A stretch of 64,000 nt of DNA from Rhynchosporium graminicola (Eukaryota > Ascomycota > Leotiomycetes > Helotiales > Ploettnerulaceae): positions 124,001 to 188,000 of the forward strand of contig FJUW01000039.1 of the NCBI GenBank assembly GCA_900074885.1, read 5' to 3'. This document shows, piece by piece, positions 12,889 through 24,885 of this stretch (within the stretch, counting starts at the first letter, position 1; every line of letters starts with the position of its first letter). A program made the position numbers and the translations under genes. A model generated the notes under the pieces. It did not search any database, was not told the DNA's origin, and worked only from the letters and a program-made list of their open reading frames with translations.

Positions 12889-14735
12889 ATGATGGATTCG
12901 CAACGCTCTCAACATGGCCGCAAGAAGCGAGTCCTCGTCGTTGGAGCCGGAGCTGCAGGTATGCGCGCCCCATTTCAATACAAGATCCTACAGCAATACT
13001 GATCTTCAAAGGCATGTCATGTGCACATCACTTGGCCGAAAGTCCGGAGAAGTTTGAGGTTACACTCATGGATGCGGTGGATTACTGCGGTGGCCAAGCC
13101 TTTTCAATTCCTATCAATAAGGAGAAGCATAAGGCTAGCTGGATCAACCAGGGTGTGCAGGGCGGCAGTTACATCTTCCATCATACCATGACTATGTTCT
13201 CCCGCATGGGACATCACGCGGGTCCTGTTAAGCTTCAAGTATGTTACCTCTTGTTCGAACTTGGAGTATGTGCTGACTAGATCAGGTGTCCTTTGGAAAG
13301 GATGAGACGTTCTGGACTAATGTCTTTCCGACAAAGCTGCTTCAAAAACATGCCGCTGAGATTAAGCGATTTAATGCCATGATCAGATTCGTCCGATGGT
13401 TTGAGATATTCTTCGCGTTAATACCCATTAAATTCGTGATGAAGCTTTTCATGTTCTCTGAGGAGTTCACAAATGCTGTCGCTTTGCCTATGCTGGCGCT
13501 GTTTCTCGGGACCGGAAATGAGACTCCAAATGTGCCCACGATTATGTTAGAACGTCTTTGCACGAGTCCAACCTATGGAATGTGGTATCCTGGTGATAAA
13601 CTAAGTGTTGTCAGCAATCTCCCGCCTATGGTTGTCTTTCCAAATTTCAGCATTTTCTATGAGGATTGGAGAAAAAAGTTGGTTGAGATGGGAGTCAAGG
13701 TTCGTCTGTCGACTGAGATTACTGCTGTCTCGAGACGAGATAAAAATGGTGTTTCGGTCTTATTGAAGAAGCGAATACCCGTCGAAGATGGCCATAATCC
13801 TAATGGCGGTGATCCAAATACTCTAGAGACGGAAGAGCACTATGACGAAATCGTCCTTTGTGTCCTGTAAGCTTCCTAGGACTTGTGATTTCACGTGTCG
13901 GAAACCCTTCTGACACAAAATCAGTGTCGACGCCGCCAAACGACTGCTCAAGCCTACCTCAACCTTCCGTGAACGCAAAGTTCTTGGCTCAGCAAAGTTT
14001 TCTGACGACGTTACTGTCACACACAATGACAGCATGTATATGCGCAAGCACTACGAGAACTTCTACAATGACTCACAAGCTGTTAACGAACTCCAAGGAG
14101 TCGATCAAACTGTCCGTTGCGAAGCAGGCAAGACTTCCTTTAAGCCTATGTATTACATCAAAGAGTATCCAGAGGACAAGTCCAAATTAGAGATGTGCTT
14201 TGACTGCACGAATTACCAGGGCCAGTTTCCGGAAAATGTCGATTTTGATGATCATGTTTTTCAGACTATCTTCTTAAACAAGGACCGAGACTCGAAATTA
14301 TGGTCACTAGATGAGATTGACAAAGCGAAAATCATCCGTGTCGACTGGTGGCATCAACTTTGTCACTCCTTCACGCACTATCTTTTCCTCGTACCATGGA
14401 TGATGTTCCTCCAAGGCAGAAAACACACCCGATTTGCTGCATCCTGGACTCTAGTCAACGCCCACGAAGTCGCTGTCATGAGCGGTATTGCTGCTGCCGT
14501 AGATCTAGGAGCAAAATACCCCGAGGACTTGGAGAGAGACAAGTTCGCGCTGTTGTGTTTCAGGCTTTATTACTTGCTGGCGTATGGAAAGTGGTACTCA
14601 AGGAAAGCCGGTAAGCAGGGACCGGGTGCGAATTGGGCGAGTGGTATTTATGGGAGTGTGTATGTTGGGCCAGGTGTGGTACACGAGGAGAGGACGATGC
14701 ACAGGGAGGAGCTCAAAAAAGGAAATAGCCTTTGA
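12889..14735 (+). CDS. FAD-dependent amine-oxidase-like oxidoreductase
   Basis: Four exons, 12889-12958, 13012-13238, 13286-13866 and 13925-14735, splice to 562 residues; introns are 53, 47 and 58 bp with matching phases. Near the N terminus is a Rossmann dinucleotide motif: beta strand VLVVG, then GxGxxG at residues 19-24, then MSCAHHLAE. That is the FAD/NAD(P)-binding fold of flavin amine oxidoreductases. Much later, GIYGSVYVG could be the C-terminal FAD-contacting loop. Several aromatic and hydrophobic stretches (around IRFVRWFEIFFALIPI and HYLFLVPWMMFL) suggest membrane association or a lipid-like substrate. There is no signal peptide. Two adjacent ATGs (12889, 12892) are possible starts. 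Family membership is confident; the substrate is unknown. Carotenoid- or protoporphyrinogen-oxidase-like activity cannot be excluded. Confidence 0.85.
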
Positions 14736-17700
14736 GGTGATGAACAGACTTTGGTTCGCAACAGGAAGGGAAGATCACCTCTGAAGTGAGGGTGTAGCGT
14801 ACGCCCCGTTGCACAGTTTTACACGGTATATATTCTACAATGATAATTGATAGCAGAATCCTGAAATCTGATGTTCTGCTTGCCGAATGGAAGGATAGCA
14901 GCTGGAAAGAAGCGATGTGATGTCCCCAGAACACAACGCGAGATGGCAATTGATCCTAAATTGCCCACACTTTCGTGCGTCTCGCTCGGCTCGAAAGAGA
15001 GCAAGAATTGCTGCCGGCAACTTCAAAATCCCGATTTTGCGGTTTCCGCACCACCTATGCGTTCGGAGGCATGAAGACATTGCCATGATCTAGCTCGTAG
15101 ATCAACTCATCCCACTCGGCAGCAGATCTTCCGATGATAACAGATGAAAACTCACATGATTCTCCTATATCTCTCATATGATTCACGCCTTGGAAGAGAA
15201 ACTTCATTTGACTTCGTAAAGCAACGTTTTTATCCTCACGATAAGACGAGCTGCCGAAAGCTCTGGCTTACAATCAAGCGCATTCTTTCTAGCGCTGAGT
15301 CGGTATTTGCCATTACGTATCGTAGTACGTTCCATTTCAAGGTGGTTGTGCTGCTGAGAGTGAAGAAGAAAGTCCCATATTGATCCATGACCTGGAGTCA
15401 AATTCCACCGAGAAAAGGCAAAGCCGCTCAGGTTACGGCCCTGGCAAAACACAACGTGTCGGAAATCTTGTTCACTCAAAAAGAAGCGCTATTCAGACCC
15501 AGATCTCGAGTTTCATTGGAGATTGGTCTCACTAACCATCCTTCACCAACCATCATCACAATACGGCGGTTTTAGAGGAAACTGGACTGCTCCGAAGAGC
15601 TCGACTATCAAGACAGACTAGAGCAGCAAGAAAGTCTCACACGTCCGAGATCGTAGACCCCTAGTAAGCAATTCTGCTGGACCCTACAGACCCTCTGGTA
15701 CTGGTGCGTACTGCGTAAGCAGGCAAACCTTTTCCCTTGACAGCAAATCTTTCTTCGACAACAGTATACACATTTCTGCACCTGCTTTTATACCTCATAT
15801 ATCTTTCTTCTATCCTTCTTTTCTACTAATACTATCTACATTATTGGGACCGGCAACCGTCAACTTCCACGAAATATCGTGAGGGAGGGGAGTGTGATTC
15901 ATTTCCCCAGGGCTGCCATAATCCCTTCTGAACGTAGCTTTGATCTGACTTTGTTTCTGCTCTGACAGGGAGCATGTTTTTATTTATGCACCTGTATGTG
16001 GGACAGGGTTCTGAATATTGAAGTGGCCAATAGTCAGAGGAGCTTGGCGGGAGTTGTTTTACTAAACTTCCATTTGGTGAAATACTTGGATGAATTGGAA
16101 AGACTAGTGCAGACAGGGGGTTTATTAAGTATAAAAGCACAGGGTGGGAGACGACTGATCTGAATAGCATGCGCAGACTGACATAAAGAGGCATACAAAC
16201 ATTATGGATAAAGGAGTAGTCTTGGGGTTATTCGAGGATAGACTATATGCTACTGGATAAGCTCAATACAGACAGTGTGACGAGACTCCGAACGACACGA
16301 TCTAGTCTCAAACACTCGCTCGACTATTTCACTCCAAGTCCGGCGCGCTAATTTTAAATGATAATGCGAAGCAGGATGACAACATAATACCATGACGAAG
16401 AAAATAAGCCCCATATTCCAGATCAAGCCTACAAGTGCTCTCTCTCATATTTCTTGAGAAACTGACTGTAAAGCTATTCAACGTTTGATGAGCAGGACTT
16501 GTTGTCTTCCAGCTCTTGACTTATGACTTATGAGGCATTGAGTAAAACGAAAAATCCCATCTTCACTCTTTTTAGTGCCATTTTCCGCTTCCGATTGCTG
16601 AGTGGGTGGACATTGAATCTAACTTATACTATCCTCAGCTTGATTCCATGAGATTGCATTGACTCTATTCTTCCCGAATAGAGGCGAGTCACTAGGATAT
16701 TACGCACGGTATCGAATTGGTTCAAGAGGACGCAAACATTTTGATTTATCGTAGACAGAATGGGTGCCAAAGGCTTGCAAAGAAGCTTATGCATATTGAG
16801 AGGCGAGGACCAAATGATTGCAAAGTGTGTAGGACTGCGAATATAGGTTCAAGGTAGTTAGGCAAGAGTATATAGCATACTGAAGATATATGTCTTGGGC
16901 GTAGATACTAACATCAATCTAGACATATTCTCAGTCTAAGAAAAGGCAGAGCGCTCTGCTACTGACAGCCAACATACTCTATAAACACAGATGCGATACT
17001 AGGAAGGAAGGCGTCTTACGATAGAGAAGAGTTCTATTCACTCCAAATATAGCGAGTCTCTGACATTTCGTGATGAACGTCAAATAATACATCTTTCACC
17101 TTTTGGAAACTTATCCAGAAAAATCGATAGTAAAGGCCTGCAATGACAATAATAAACCCAGCTTCAATCATTCAACAAAACCTTATAACATAACCCTAGG
17201 CTTCTAGCACAAATCCGAAAGATGACAACCATAAAACCCTTCCCAATATCGAAAGAACGCTTCAATCCTTCTCTCATTCCTCCACTTCGAGCTTACCGAC
17301 TCTTCAAATCTCATCCCCTCCAAAGCTCTATACTTATCACATTCCCCCTCCCCCTCACCTCTCAGTTCACTTCCCAATCATCCCACACTCCATCACCCCA
17401 TCGAGCCACTTCACCTCTCACTCCACCTTTCACTCCTCTCACCACACCCCTTCACCCCACCCTCTCCCACCACCATCCCAACCAGCTCAACGCACAAAAC
17501 CTATAACCTCTCACTCCTCTCCTCTCCTCTCAAACCCATCTCATCAAACCACACCTCTTCAATCAGCACAAAGAACCAACCTCCCATACCACAAAAAAGG
17601 AAATATTCTCCCTTTCTTCTGTATTGCAGGAGCCGGGGCAGAGAGAAATATCTGAGGATTACAGTACCCTTACGGATGCTTTTCACCTTTTCGTGTTTGG

Positions 17701-18274
17701 GCCAGGATGTGTGAGGGCGTAGCTAACCCCCCTAATTTCGTAGTATCACAGATTGATAACAAGAATGGTGATGACGACCAAGAAAAGCATCCACTGTCGG
17801 ATAATCAGCTGTAGTTATTCGTCAGCGGGAAGTTCAGGATCTTTTTTCATTCAGTACTAGTACTCAAGTTTCTCATTAGTTCCACTTGACGAGCGTAGTC
17901 TCGTTTCGCTTCACTTTGCATTGATGTCCGTCTCATCTTCACTTGGAATTAGCCAAGGTAGGGTTTTGCTAATAACTGATTTCGACCCAACTTATCATTA
18001 TGGTCTCTATATCCACTTGAGTTAATCAAGGCAGGATGGCTCTATCCACATTTCATCCACATATGAACACATGTATGGACTACTCTCCCAGATAGCTCTC
18101 TGTAAAACGCCCGCTGTTGTTTGAAATTTGCAATGCAAGCCGTACACGTTGAATGTGCATTCCTTTTCCTTCCTTCTCCTTCGCTAATGCTGTTAAGAGC
18201 CGCAAAGATGATCAAACGCCAAACCCAAGAATATCTATAGATGAGCAAAGAAATACTATACGTCTAGTTCAAGA
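14736..18274. other. 3.5 kb intergenic region between convergent genes
   Basis: No gene is supported. The part at 17330-17560 is strongly C/T-rich and includes a 94-codon plus-strand frame of low-complexity Pro/Ser/Thr/His. A 117-codon minus frame at 15841-16194 has no motif. Confidence 0.5.
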
Positions 18275-21200
18275 CTAGAAGAGACCATCGATCTCGCCCG
18301 TCTCAGTGTCGACGTCGACGTTGAGATATCCAGGAGCGGTGGGCAGACCTGGGATGGTCTGGATATCTGCAGCCAAAGCATACCTACAATAAGATTAGTA
18401 AATTCTCTATGGTCATGGATCGATCAACTTACAGATATCCTGCACCGGCAGCCAATCGTACATCTCTGATTGGAACAGTGAAGCCAGTTGGGGCACCTTT
18501 CAAATCAGGATCATGGGACAACGAATATTGCGTCTTAGCAATGCAGATTGGCAGGTTGCCAAAGCCTTGCTTGGTATATGTATCGACCTTCTTCTGAGCA
18601 ATCTCGCTAAACTCGACTTTGTCGGCTCCGTACATTTGCTTACCGATTGCTTCGATACGAGTCTGAACATCTCCGTCCAAGCTGTACAGAAGCTTGAACT
18701 TGTTTGGCTTCTCACTGGCAGCGATGACTCCCTTAGCGATGTTGATGGCTCCCTTTCCACCCTCAGCCCAATGGTTGGCTGGGATAGCATCCTCGGCCCC
18801 GGCAGCGATCGACTCCTCTCTAATGACTTCGATCTCGGCGTCGGTGTCGGTCTCAAACTTGTTGATGGCAACGACGACTGGAACACCATATGCTTTGGCA
18901 TTAGAGATATGCTTTCTGAGGTTGACACAGCCGGCGCGGAGAATCTCAATGTTCTCTTCACGGTAGACCTTGTCAAGTGCGCCACCAGGAGCAATCGGAG
19001 GTCCACCTCCATGGACCTTCAAAGCACGGACGGTTGCCACAATTACGACAACATCAGGAACAAGGCCAGATGATCGGCATTTGATGTTGAAGAAACGCTC
19101 TCCTCCCATGGTGAAATCGAAACCAGCCTCGGTAATAACGAAACCTGCTTTCTCGCTGTGATCCTCATCAGGCTCGGTACCAGCAAGCTTGAGAGCAAGC
19201 TTATCGGCAAGAACTGAGCTGGCCCCAATACTGATGTTGGCGAATGGACCAGCGTGGACGAAGACAGGAGTACCCTCCAACGTTTGCATGAGATTGGGCT
19301 TGATAGCATCCTTCATCAAAGCAGTAAGAGCGCCTCCAGCACCAATGTCATCACAAGTGACTGGGTCACCAGCTCTGGAAGAACCGATGACCATTCTGCC
19401 GAGTCGCTCTCTCATATCATTGAGATCACTGCTCAGAGCTAGAATGGCCATACACTCACTGGCTACGGAAATATCGAATCCAGTCTCTCTGGTCTGGCCC
19501 TTCTCAGTACCAGCAGTACCGACAGTAATGCCTCTCAAGTGACGATCGTTAACATCCAAAACACGTCTCCAGGTAATAGTTGAAGGGTCGATGTCCAATC
19601 TCGCGAACTTGGCAACTTCTTCCTCGGTAAGCTCATTTGGGTCAGTCTTAGTGATGCCAAGCTTCTTCAGACGGCGGAACATGATAGGTTGGAATTCACG
19701 CTTGCCCTTCTTTGCCGGGACAAGACGCTTGTAAAGAGCAGCATCTTTTTGGGTATTCTCGTGGAACATTCTGGTCTCGATGGCGGCGGCCAAAAGATTA
19801 TTTGCAGCAGTGATGGCATGGATATCTCCAGTAAGATGGAGATTGAACTCGTCCATAGGAATGACCTGACTGTATCCACCTCCAGCAGCTCCTCCCTTGA
19901 TTCCAAATGTTGGTCCTTGACTGGGCTGACGAACATTTGCAAAGGCAATGCGGTTCAAGTGGGCACCAAGCGCCTGTGCAATGCCCATAGTGGTGGTAGA
20001 TTTACCCTCACCAAGCGGTGTTGGGGTGATACCGGTAATGACAACGTATTTACCATTGCGGCGGTGCTCGAGACGCTTGAGCAGACTCAAGTCTACTTTG
20101 CCCTTGTAAGCACCATAGGGCTCGAGCTCATGACCGGCGACACCGATCTCCTCTGCGATACGGGTGATTTGTTTTGGGCGCTGAGCTCTGGAGATAGCAA
20201 TGTCCGAGGGTACTGGGGTCTGCAGCTTGAGAGGCAAAGGGCGAATTGATCTGCTCTTTTGCTTCTCCGAATAGTGGGCAGCTGAGTCAACAACATTTTG
20301 TAACAACATGGCAACTGTCATTGGTCCAACTCCACCTGGAACTGGAGTAATGAATGAAGCGACCTCGGATGCAGATGCGAAATCCACATCACCAACAAGT
20401 CTTTGGCCAGACTTCTTGCTGTCATCCGGAATGAAGTTGGTTCCAACATCAATCACCACAGCTCCAGGCTTTAGCCATTCGCCCTTGACGAAATTGGCCT
20501 TTCCGATTGCTGCGACAAGAACATCTGCGTTCTTGATGTGATCCTCGAGACCAACAGTCCTCGAATGGCAGACAGTGACGGTAGCATCCGCGTTCTTGAG
20601 GAGGTAGCTGACAGGGCTTCCTACAATATCACTACGTCCAAGAACGACGGCATTCTTTCCCTTCAGATCAATTCCACTTTCTTCTAGCAGGACCATAACA
20701 CCCTTAGGTGTGCATGGAGTGAACAATGGGTGACCGCCCCGTTTTGCAAGCTCTCCAATATTGTTTGCTCCAAATCCATCGACATCCTTCTCATCTGCCA
20801 CGGCCGAAGTGACAGCGTATTCCGAAATGTGTTTTGGTACTGGTAGTTGCACAAGGATTCCGTGGACGGTGGTATCATAGTTTAAGCGTGTGATGTCCTC
20901 GAGCAACTCCGCCTCGGATACAGTCTCGGGATATTGGATTAATTCGCAGTCAATGCTAGCCTAGTAACATGTTAGCAAGAGAGAAGTCGGATTTATGGTT
21001 CAGGAAAAGCTTACCTCCTCAGCAGCCTTTAATTTCATGCGAACATAGGTAGCTACGATAGTTAGTTAAGCACGGTAGTAACAATCCAACTGATTGACGT
21101 ACTTGAGTCTGATCGTTCGCCGACTGCAAAATAAATTAGCAACGTCCTAGAAGTGTTGCAGGACATTCATTCATACCTTGGATGATCTTGAGCGAAGGCT

Positions 21201-21300
21201 TGTACCTCGGATTAACTTTTTGGGTACTCACGATTTCGGCATGAAGTCTCTCACGGATCTTCTTTGCAATGGCAGTGCCATCAATCTTAGTAGCAGTCAT
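18275..21300 (-). CDS. MIS1/ADE3-like: C1-tetrahydrofolate synthase (trifunctional)
   Basis: Five exons (21177-21300, 21103-21123, 21015-21052, 18433-20960, 18275-18383) join in frame to 939 residues, the usual length. Residues 1-300 are methylene-THF dehydrogenase/cyclohydrolase, with catalytic Tyr51/Lys55 in YVRMK, the HGILVQLP substrate loop and the PGGVGPMT motif near residue 270. The rest is formate-THF ligase, with the ATP-binding TPLGEGKST near residue 375, [16 protein letters not shown], and the conserved PGLPTAPGY end. The enzyme interconverts formate, 10-formyl-, methenyl- and methylene-THF for purine, thymidylate and Met-tRNA formylation supply. The 21 bp second exon is a true micro-exon: it restores the conserved VGERSDS sequence. 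The ATG at 21300 gives the cytosolic form. The frame stays open upstream to an ATG at 21762, giving a basic, Ser/Arg-rich leader (see findings). It is divergent from the eIF3i gene. Confidence 0.95.
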
Positions 21301-21762
21301 GGCGGAAGGAGTGCTAGAGAATGGCCTAGATTGAAGAGGGTGGGGAGTTGAGTAAAGGGAAGAAGAAGTGGTGGCAGAGGTGGGGGGCAGGTAGCAGGGT
21401 GACGATCGACAGAAACGAGGATTTTGACCCCGCGATTTTAGAGTGTCCCTGGAAGCCAGCTGAGGCGAGGCTGAGAGAGGTCGATTGCAAGGGGAGAATA
21501 ATCTCACTGCACGAGTCCGGTCTAACGGGCGCCGAGATATGACTGAGGCGTGTAGTACCGGTCGAGAAAGTGATGATTGGAACGTTGGCCTAGAAATACT
21601 CGTAATCGTACTCGTCGTAGCAGGAAAATAGTAGGATGAGGATCTCGTCTGTAACCGGAGGGCGCACGACGCTGCTTCACTGCCACAGCGAATGCGAGTG
21701 TGAGTGTGAGTGTGAGAGCTACACCTATAGCTGTGCCGATGCACAAGAGCTCGCGTGAACAT
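21301..21762 (-). other. in-frame N-terminal extension of C1-THF synthase, probable mitochondrial presequence
   Basis: From ATG 21762 the frame is open for 154 codons up to the ATG at 21300, with no other Met between them. The segment is rich in Arg, Ser and Thr and nearly free of acidic residues. It starts MFTRALVHRHSYR and contains RPFSSTPSA just before the cytosolic start, the typical look of a fungal matrix-targeting peptide. Leaky scanning or two transcript starts could then yield mitochondrial and cytosolic isoforms from one gene. A 5' intron within the leader is also possible. Confidence 0.5.
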
Positions 21763-22285
21763 GCCGAGAAATGGAAGTGCAACCTACGCTGCAGCTGATT
21801 GATGCGATGTGAAGTACCGGATCCAACGTCATGAAATTGTTTCGCAACACGACCAAGTGCAATTGTGAGGCTAGATTCTTCGGATCCGAATCGATGACTA
21901 TAAGTATGACTCGGAGTAATGAGCAATTTGTACCTACCCACTTGAGGCGTATGACTGCACACTTAAAGGCGCGAACGAGATTAGAAACCCAGATTCGATG
22001 TAGTATACAAGAGATGTGAGTAATAAAAGAAAAGAGGACTCAAGAAATATTTAAGGGTCTGATCTTGGGCCCGAACTCTGTTCATAGCGACGTTTTTGTC
22101 ACTTCCCTTTCTTTTCTTTGCTAAGCGCGAATCGGCTTCTGATTGGCTGACTCAACCACACATTTTTGGCTCCCGTCGAGTGACTGAGGCGCTGCATCGC
22201 GAACTTTTATAAGAGAGCTTCTCTTCCCAGCAGTTCCTTGACCCTGCATCTCATACAACCATACAACGAAGACGAAACTGCCAGA
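21763..22285. promoter_or_regulatory. bidirectional promoter of C1-THF synthase and eIF3i
   Basis: The divergent ATGs are 523 bp apart using the long enzyme start, or about 985 bp using the short one. A TTTATAAG element at about 22206-22213, roughly 75 bp before the eIF3i ATG, is a TATA candidate. Confidence 0.5.
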
Positions 22286-23561
22286 ATGAGACCAACACTC
22301 CTTCAAGGACATGTAAGTTCCGCCTTCCACGTCCCCCCCCCGCGGCCTCACTTCTCCTCTGCGACATCTTCTAACTTTACCCCACCACAGGAGCGCGCTC
22401 TCACCCAAATCAAGTAGGCAAACCACTACGAATACACGGCGCATGTTCTTGATATTGATACCTTGCCTAGATACAACAGAGATGGTGACATCATCTTCTC
22501 AACGGCGAAGGACCAGCACATCTGCGCCTGGTTCGCACACAACGGCGAGCGTCTCGGAACGTATCATGGCCACCAGGGAGCAGTCTGGACCGTCGACGTC
22601 GACCCAACCAGCACAGTGATGGCAAGTGGTGCCGCCGACAACACGGTCAGATTATGGGATATCCGGTCTGGAAAGTGCTTGAAGGTCTGGAACTTCGATA
22701 CCGCAATCAAGAGAGTCGAGTTCAACGAAAACGGTACGCAACTGTTAGCCGTCACCGAAAAGCGAATGGGTTTCTTGGGCACGATTGTCGTTCTGAATAT
22801 CAAGGCCGATGTTGAGGCTGAGCAGGATGAAGAGAAAGCTCTGGTCATCACTTGCGAGGAGAGTAAGGCTACCGTTGCAGGTTGGAGCTACATGTCAAAG
22901 TACATTATTGCAGGACACGAGGACGGCTCGGTCTCGCAATACGATGCAAAAGTACGTGGTTGTGCTGACAGAATTACAAAAATATTTTTCTAACAAACAC
23001 AGTCTGGAGAGCAACTTTACAATGTCGAAGTCCACGAGGGAGAGACCCTGGGTTTTATTACGGACCTCCAATGGTCCCCCGACCGCACATACTTCATCAC
23101 AGCCTCGAAAGACAAGACTGCAAAGCTCATCAATGCCACCGATCTCGAAGTCATGAAGACCTACGTCGCCGATACCCCTCTTAATAGCGCAGCCATCACT
23201 CCCAACAAGGACTTCGTCATCCTCGGCGGAGGACAAGATGCCATGAACGTCACCCAAACCAGCTCCAGACAGGGCAAGTTCGAAGCGCGGTTCTACCACA
23301 AGGTTTTCGAGGAGGAGATCGGCAGAGTTCGTGGCCACTTTGGACCTCTGAGTAAGATCCCTGGGTTCAATTGACAAACTCTCTTTCTACCTTTCTATTT
23401 ACTGACGAACATATCTAGATACCGTAGCAGCCGATCCCACCGGAAAGGGCTACGCAAGCGGTGGTGAAGACGGCTATGTCCGCGTCCACCAGTTCGACAA
23501 GGCCTACTTCGATTTCACATTCGAGGTTGAGAGGCAAGCACGGGCCGCTGGACAGTTGTAG
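22286..23561 (+). CDS. TIF34: translation initiation factor eIF3 subunit i (WD40 propeller)
   Basis: Five exons (22286-22312, 22391-22413, 22471-22951, 23003-23351, 23419-23561) give 340 residues, the expected size. The start [19 protein letters not shown] is diagnostic of eIF3i. WD40 units are visible: [12 protein letters not shown]...[15 protein letters not shown], the blade with [20 protein letters not shown], and [19 protein letters not shown]. The protein ends with [13 protein letters not shown] followed by the FDFTFEVE tail used to contact eIF3b. It acts in the cytoplasm as a scaffold subunit of eIF3 that loads the 40S ribosome. Two very short first exons (27 and 23 bp) are easily missed. 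A 176-codon frame starting at 22463 begins inside intron 2 and is not the true start. Confidence 0.95.
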
Positions 23562-24885
23562 AAAGAAAGGGTAGTATGCGTTAATACTTGCTTGCTTTGG
23601 CTCGGATCGGTTCGGTTCGATTCTTCATGGGATGGGGTAAACGATACGAACGGACGGGTGATTGTGCATTTCCAGGCGTTCTAGGGATCCATCCAATCCA
23701 GCCTTCCTTCTAGCAGGGCAGGGAAGGATATCGTATCAAAAAGGCTTGATAGTAGCAGAATTGACTTTCTCGACATCATCAGCACAGAATCAATCGTGAG
23801 ATCCCCCAGTGAGAATTGAGGGGGCCCTGCGACTTCCATGATTCCATCTCAGAACATCACTTCGCACAGTAACCTCATCATAGAATCACATGAGTTTAAC
23901 AAAAGTTCTTGAATCCCAACCCAATTTGTCGGGGAAAAGCACTTTGTTCCACGAAAGTGATTCGTCCCCCTGCCCACTCTACCTGCCAAAGTCGAACCTG
24001 ACCCCCACCCCCGCCTTGCCCAATATGAATGAGACAGAAGATAACATCATTTACGAAAATATCAATCATTCCTCGTTTTTTCTACTACTACTATACAATA
24101 CGATATAACAGAGACATACCAAAGTAGCTACCTGTATATGGATATATATATATATCTCTCTCTCTCTATCTATTCCTCTACCCTTTTTCCTGTTATTTCA
24201 TTTCATGACAAACGGTCAACCGCTTTTCCCTGACTTGGGTTATTACAAGCAAACGAGCGAGTCCCGAGCGAAATGGGAAGGGAAGGGAGTGAGCTGGTTG
24301 TTTAAGTTAATGTTATGTGGTGTCTTCGTGACTTTAGTATCGGAGTTGCGACCTGAACTCGCTCCTGGCAGGTAAGCGCGCGATTGCCAAGGACGAACCA
24401 TCGTAAGTCTATCTGTATTACTTCGTGATTTGCAATGTATCCCACGCACTTATCAGTATGATGCAGTTCCGTAGGGTATTCAGTTTTATCATTCTCATCT
24501 CGTCTCATCCTCATCTCATTCTCATCGCATCTAAGCCAGCCAGCCAAGCGGCCAGGAAACATCACTGGCAAAAATAAAGCTCACAAGTACATCCATGAAT
24601 ACAATCTCATCCAAGCGAAGCGGGCGATGAAATGCACCAATGCGGAAATGCGAAGACGCAGCAAGATCATTTTAGGTATCCCTCAGCACACCTCCTTCCA
24701 CTTCCACATCCACCAACCATCTAAAGACACACAAGAGAAAAGCAACGAACGCCAGCCCTTTACCATGAAGGGCATGCATGCCAAAAGAAAGAGGACTTGT
24801 CATACAGGCGGTCCTTCCTCTTCCTCAAAATTTCGGATGTGGACCATGAGAGAGCTGATCCTTCTACGATGCCAATGCTTCTGAC
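23562..24885. other. intergenic between convergent genes
   Basis: It holds the 3' ends of eIF3i and the chitin synthase and a TA/TC microsatellite. No gene is supported. Confidence 0.6.
24141..24170. repeat. (TA)n(TC)n compound microsatellite
   Basis: An AT dinucleotide tract passes directly into a CT dinucleotide tract. Confidence 0.85.

Noticed and set aside
18500..19012. 170-codon minus frame and other frames inside C1-THF synthase
   Set aside because: Out-of-frame shadows of the long conserved exon.
22463..22993. Start of eIF3i at the Met near 22463
   Set aside because: That Met lies within intron 2; the true N terminus MRPTLLQGH is encoded by two short upstream exons.
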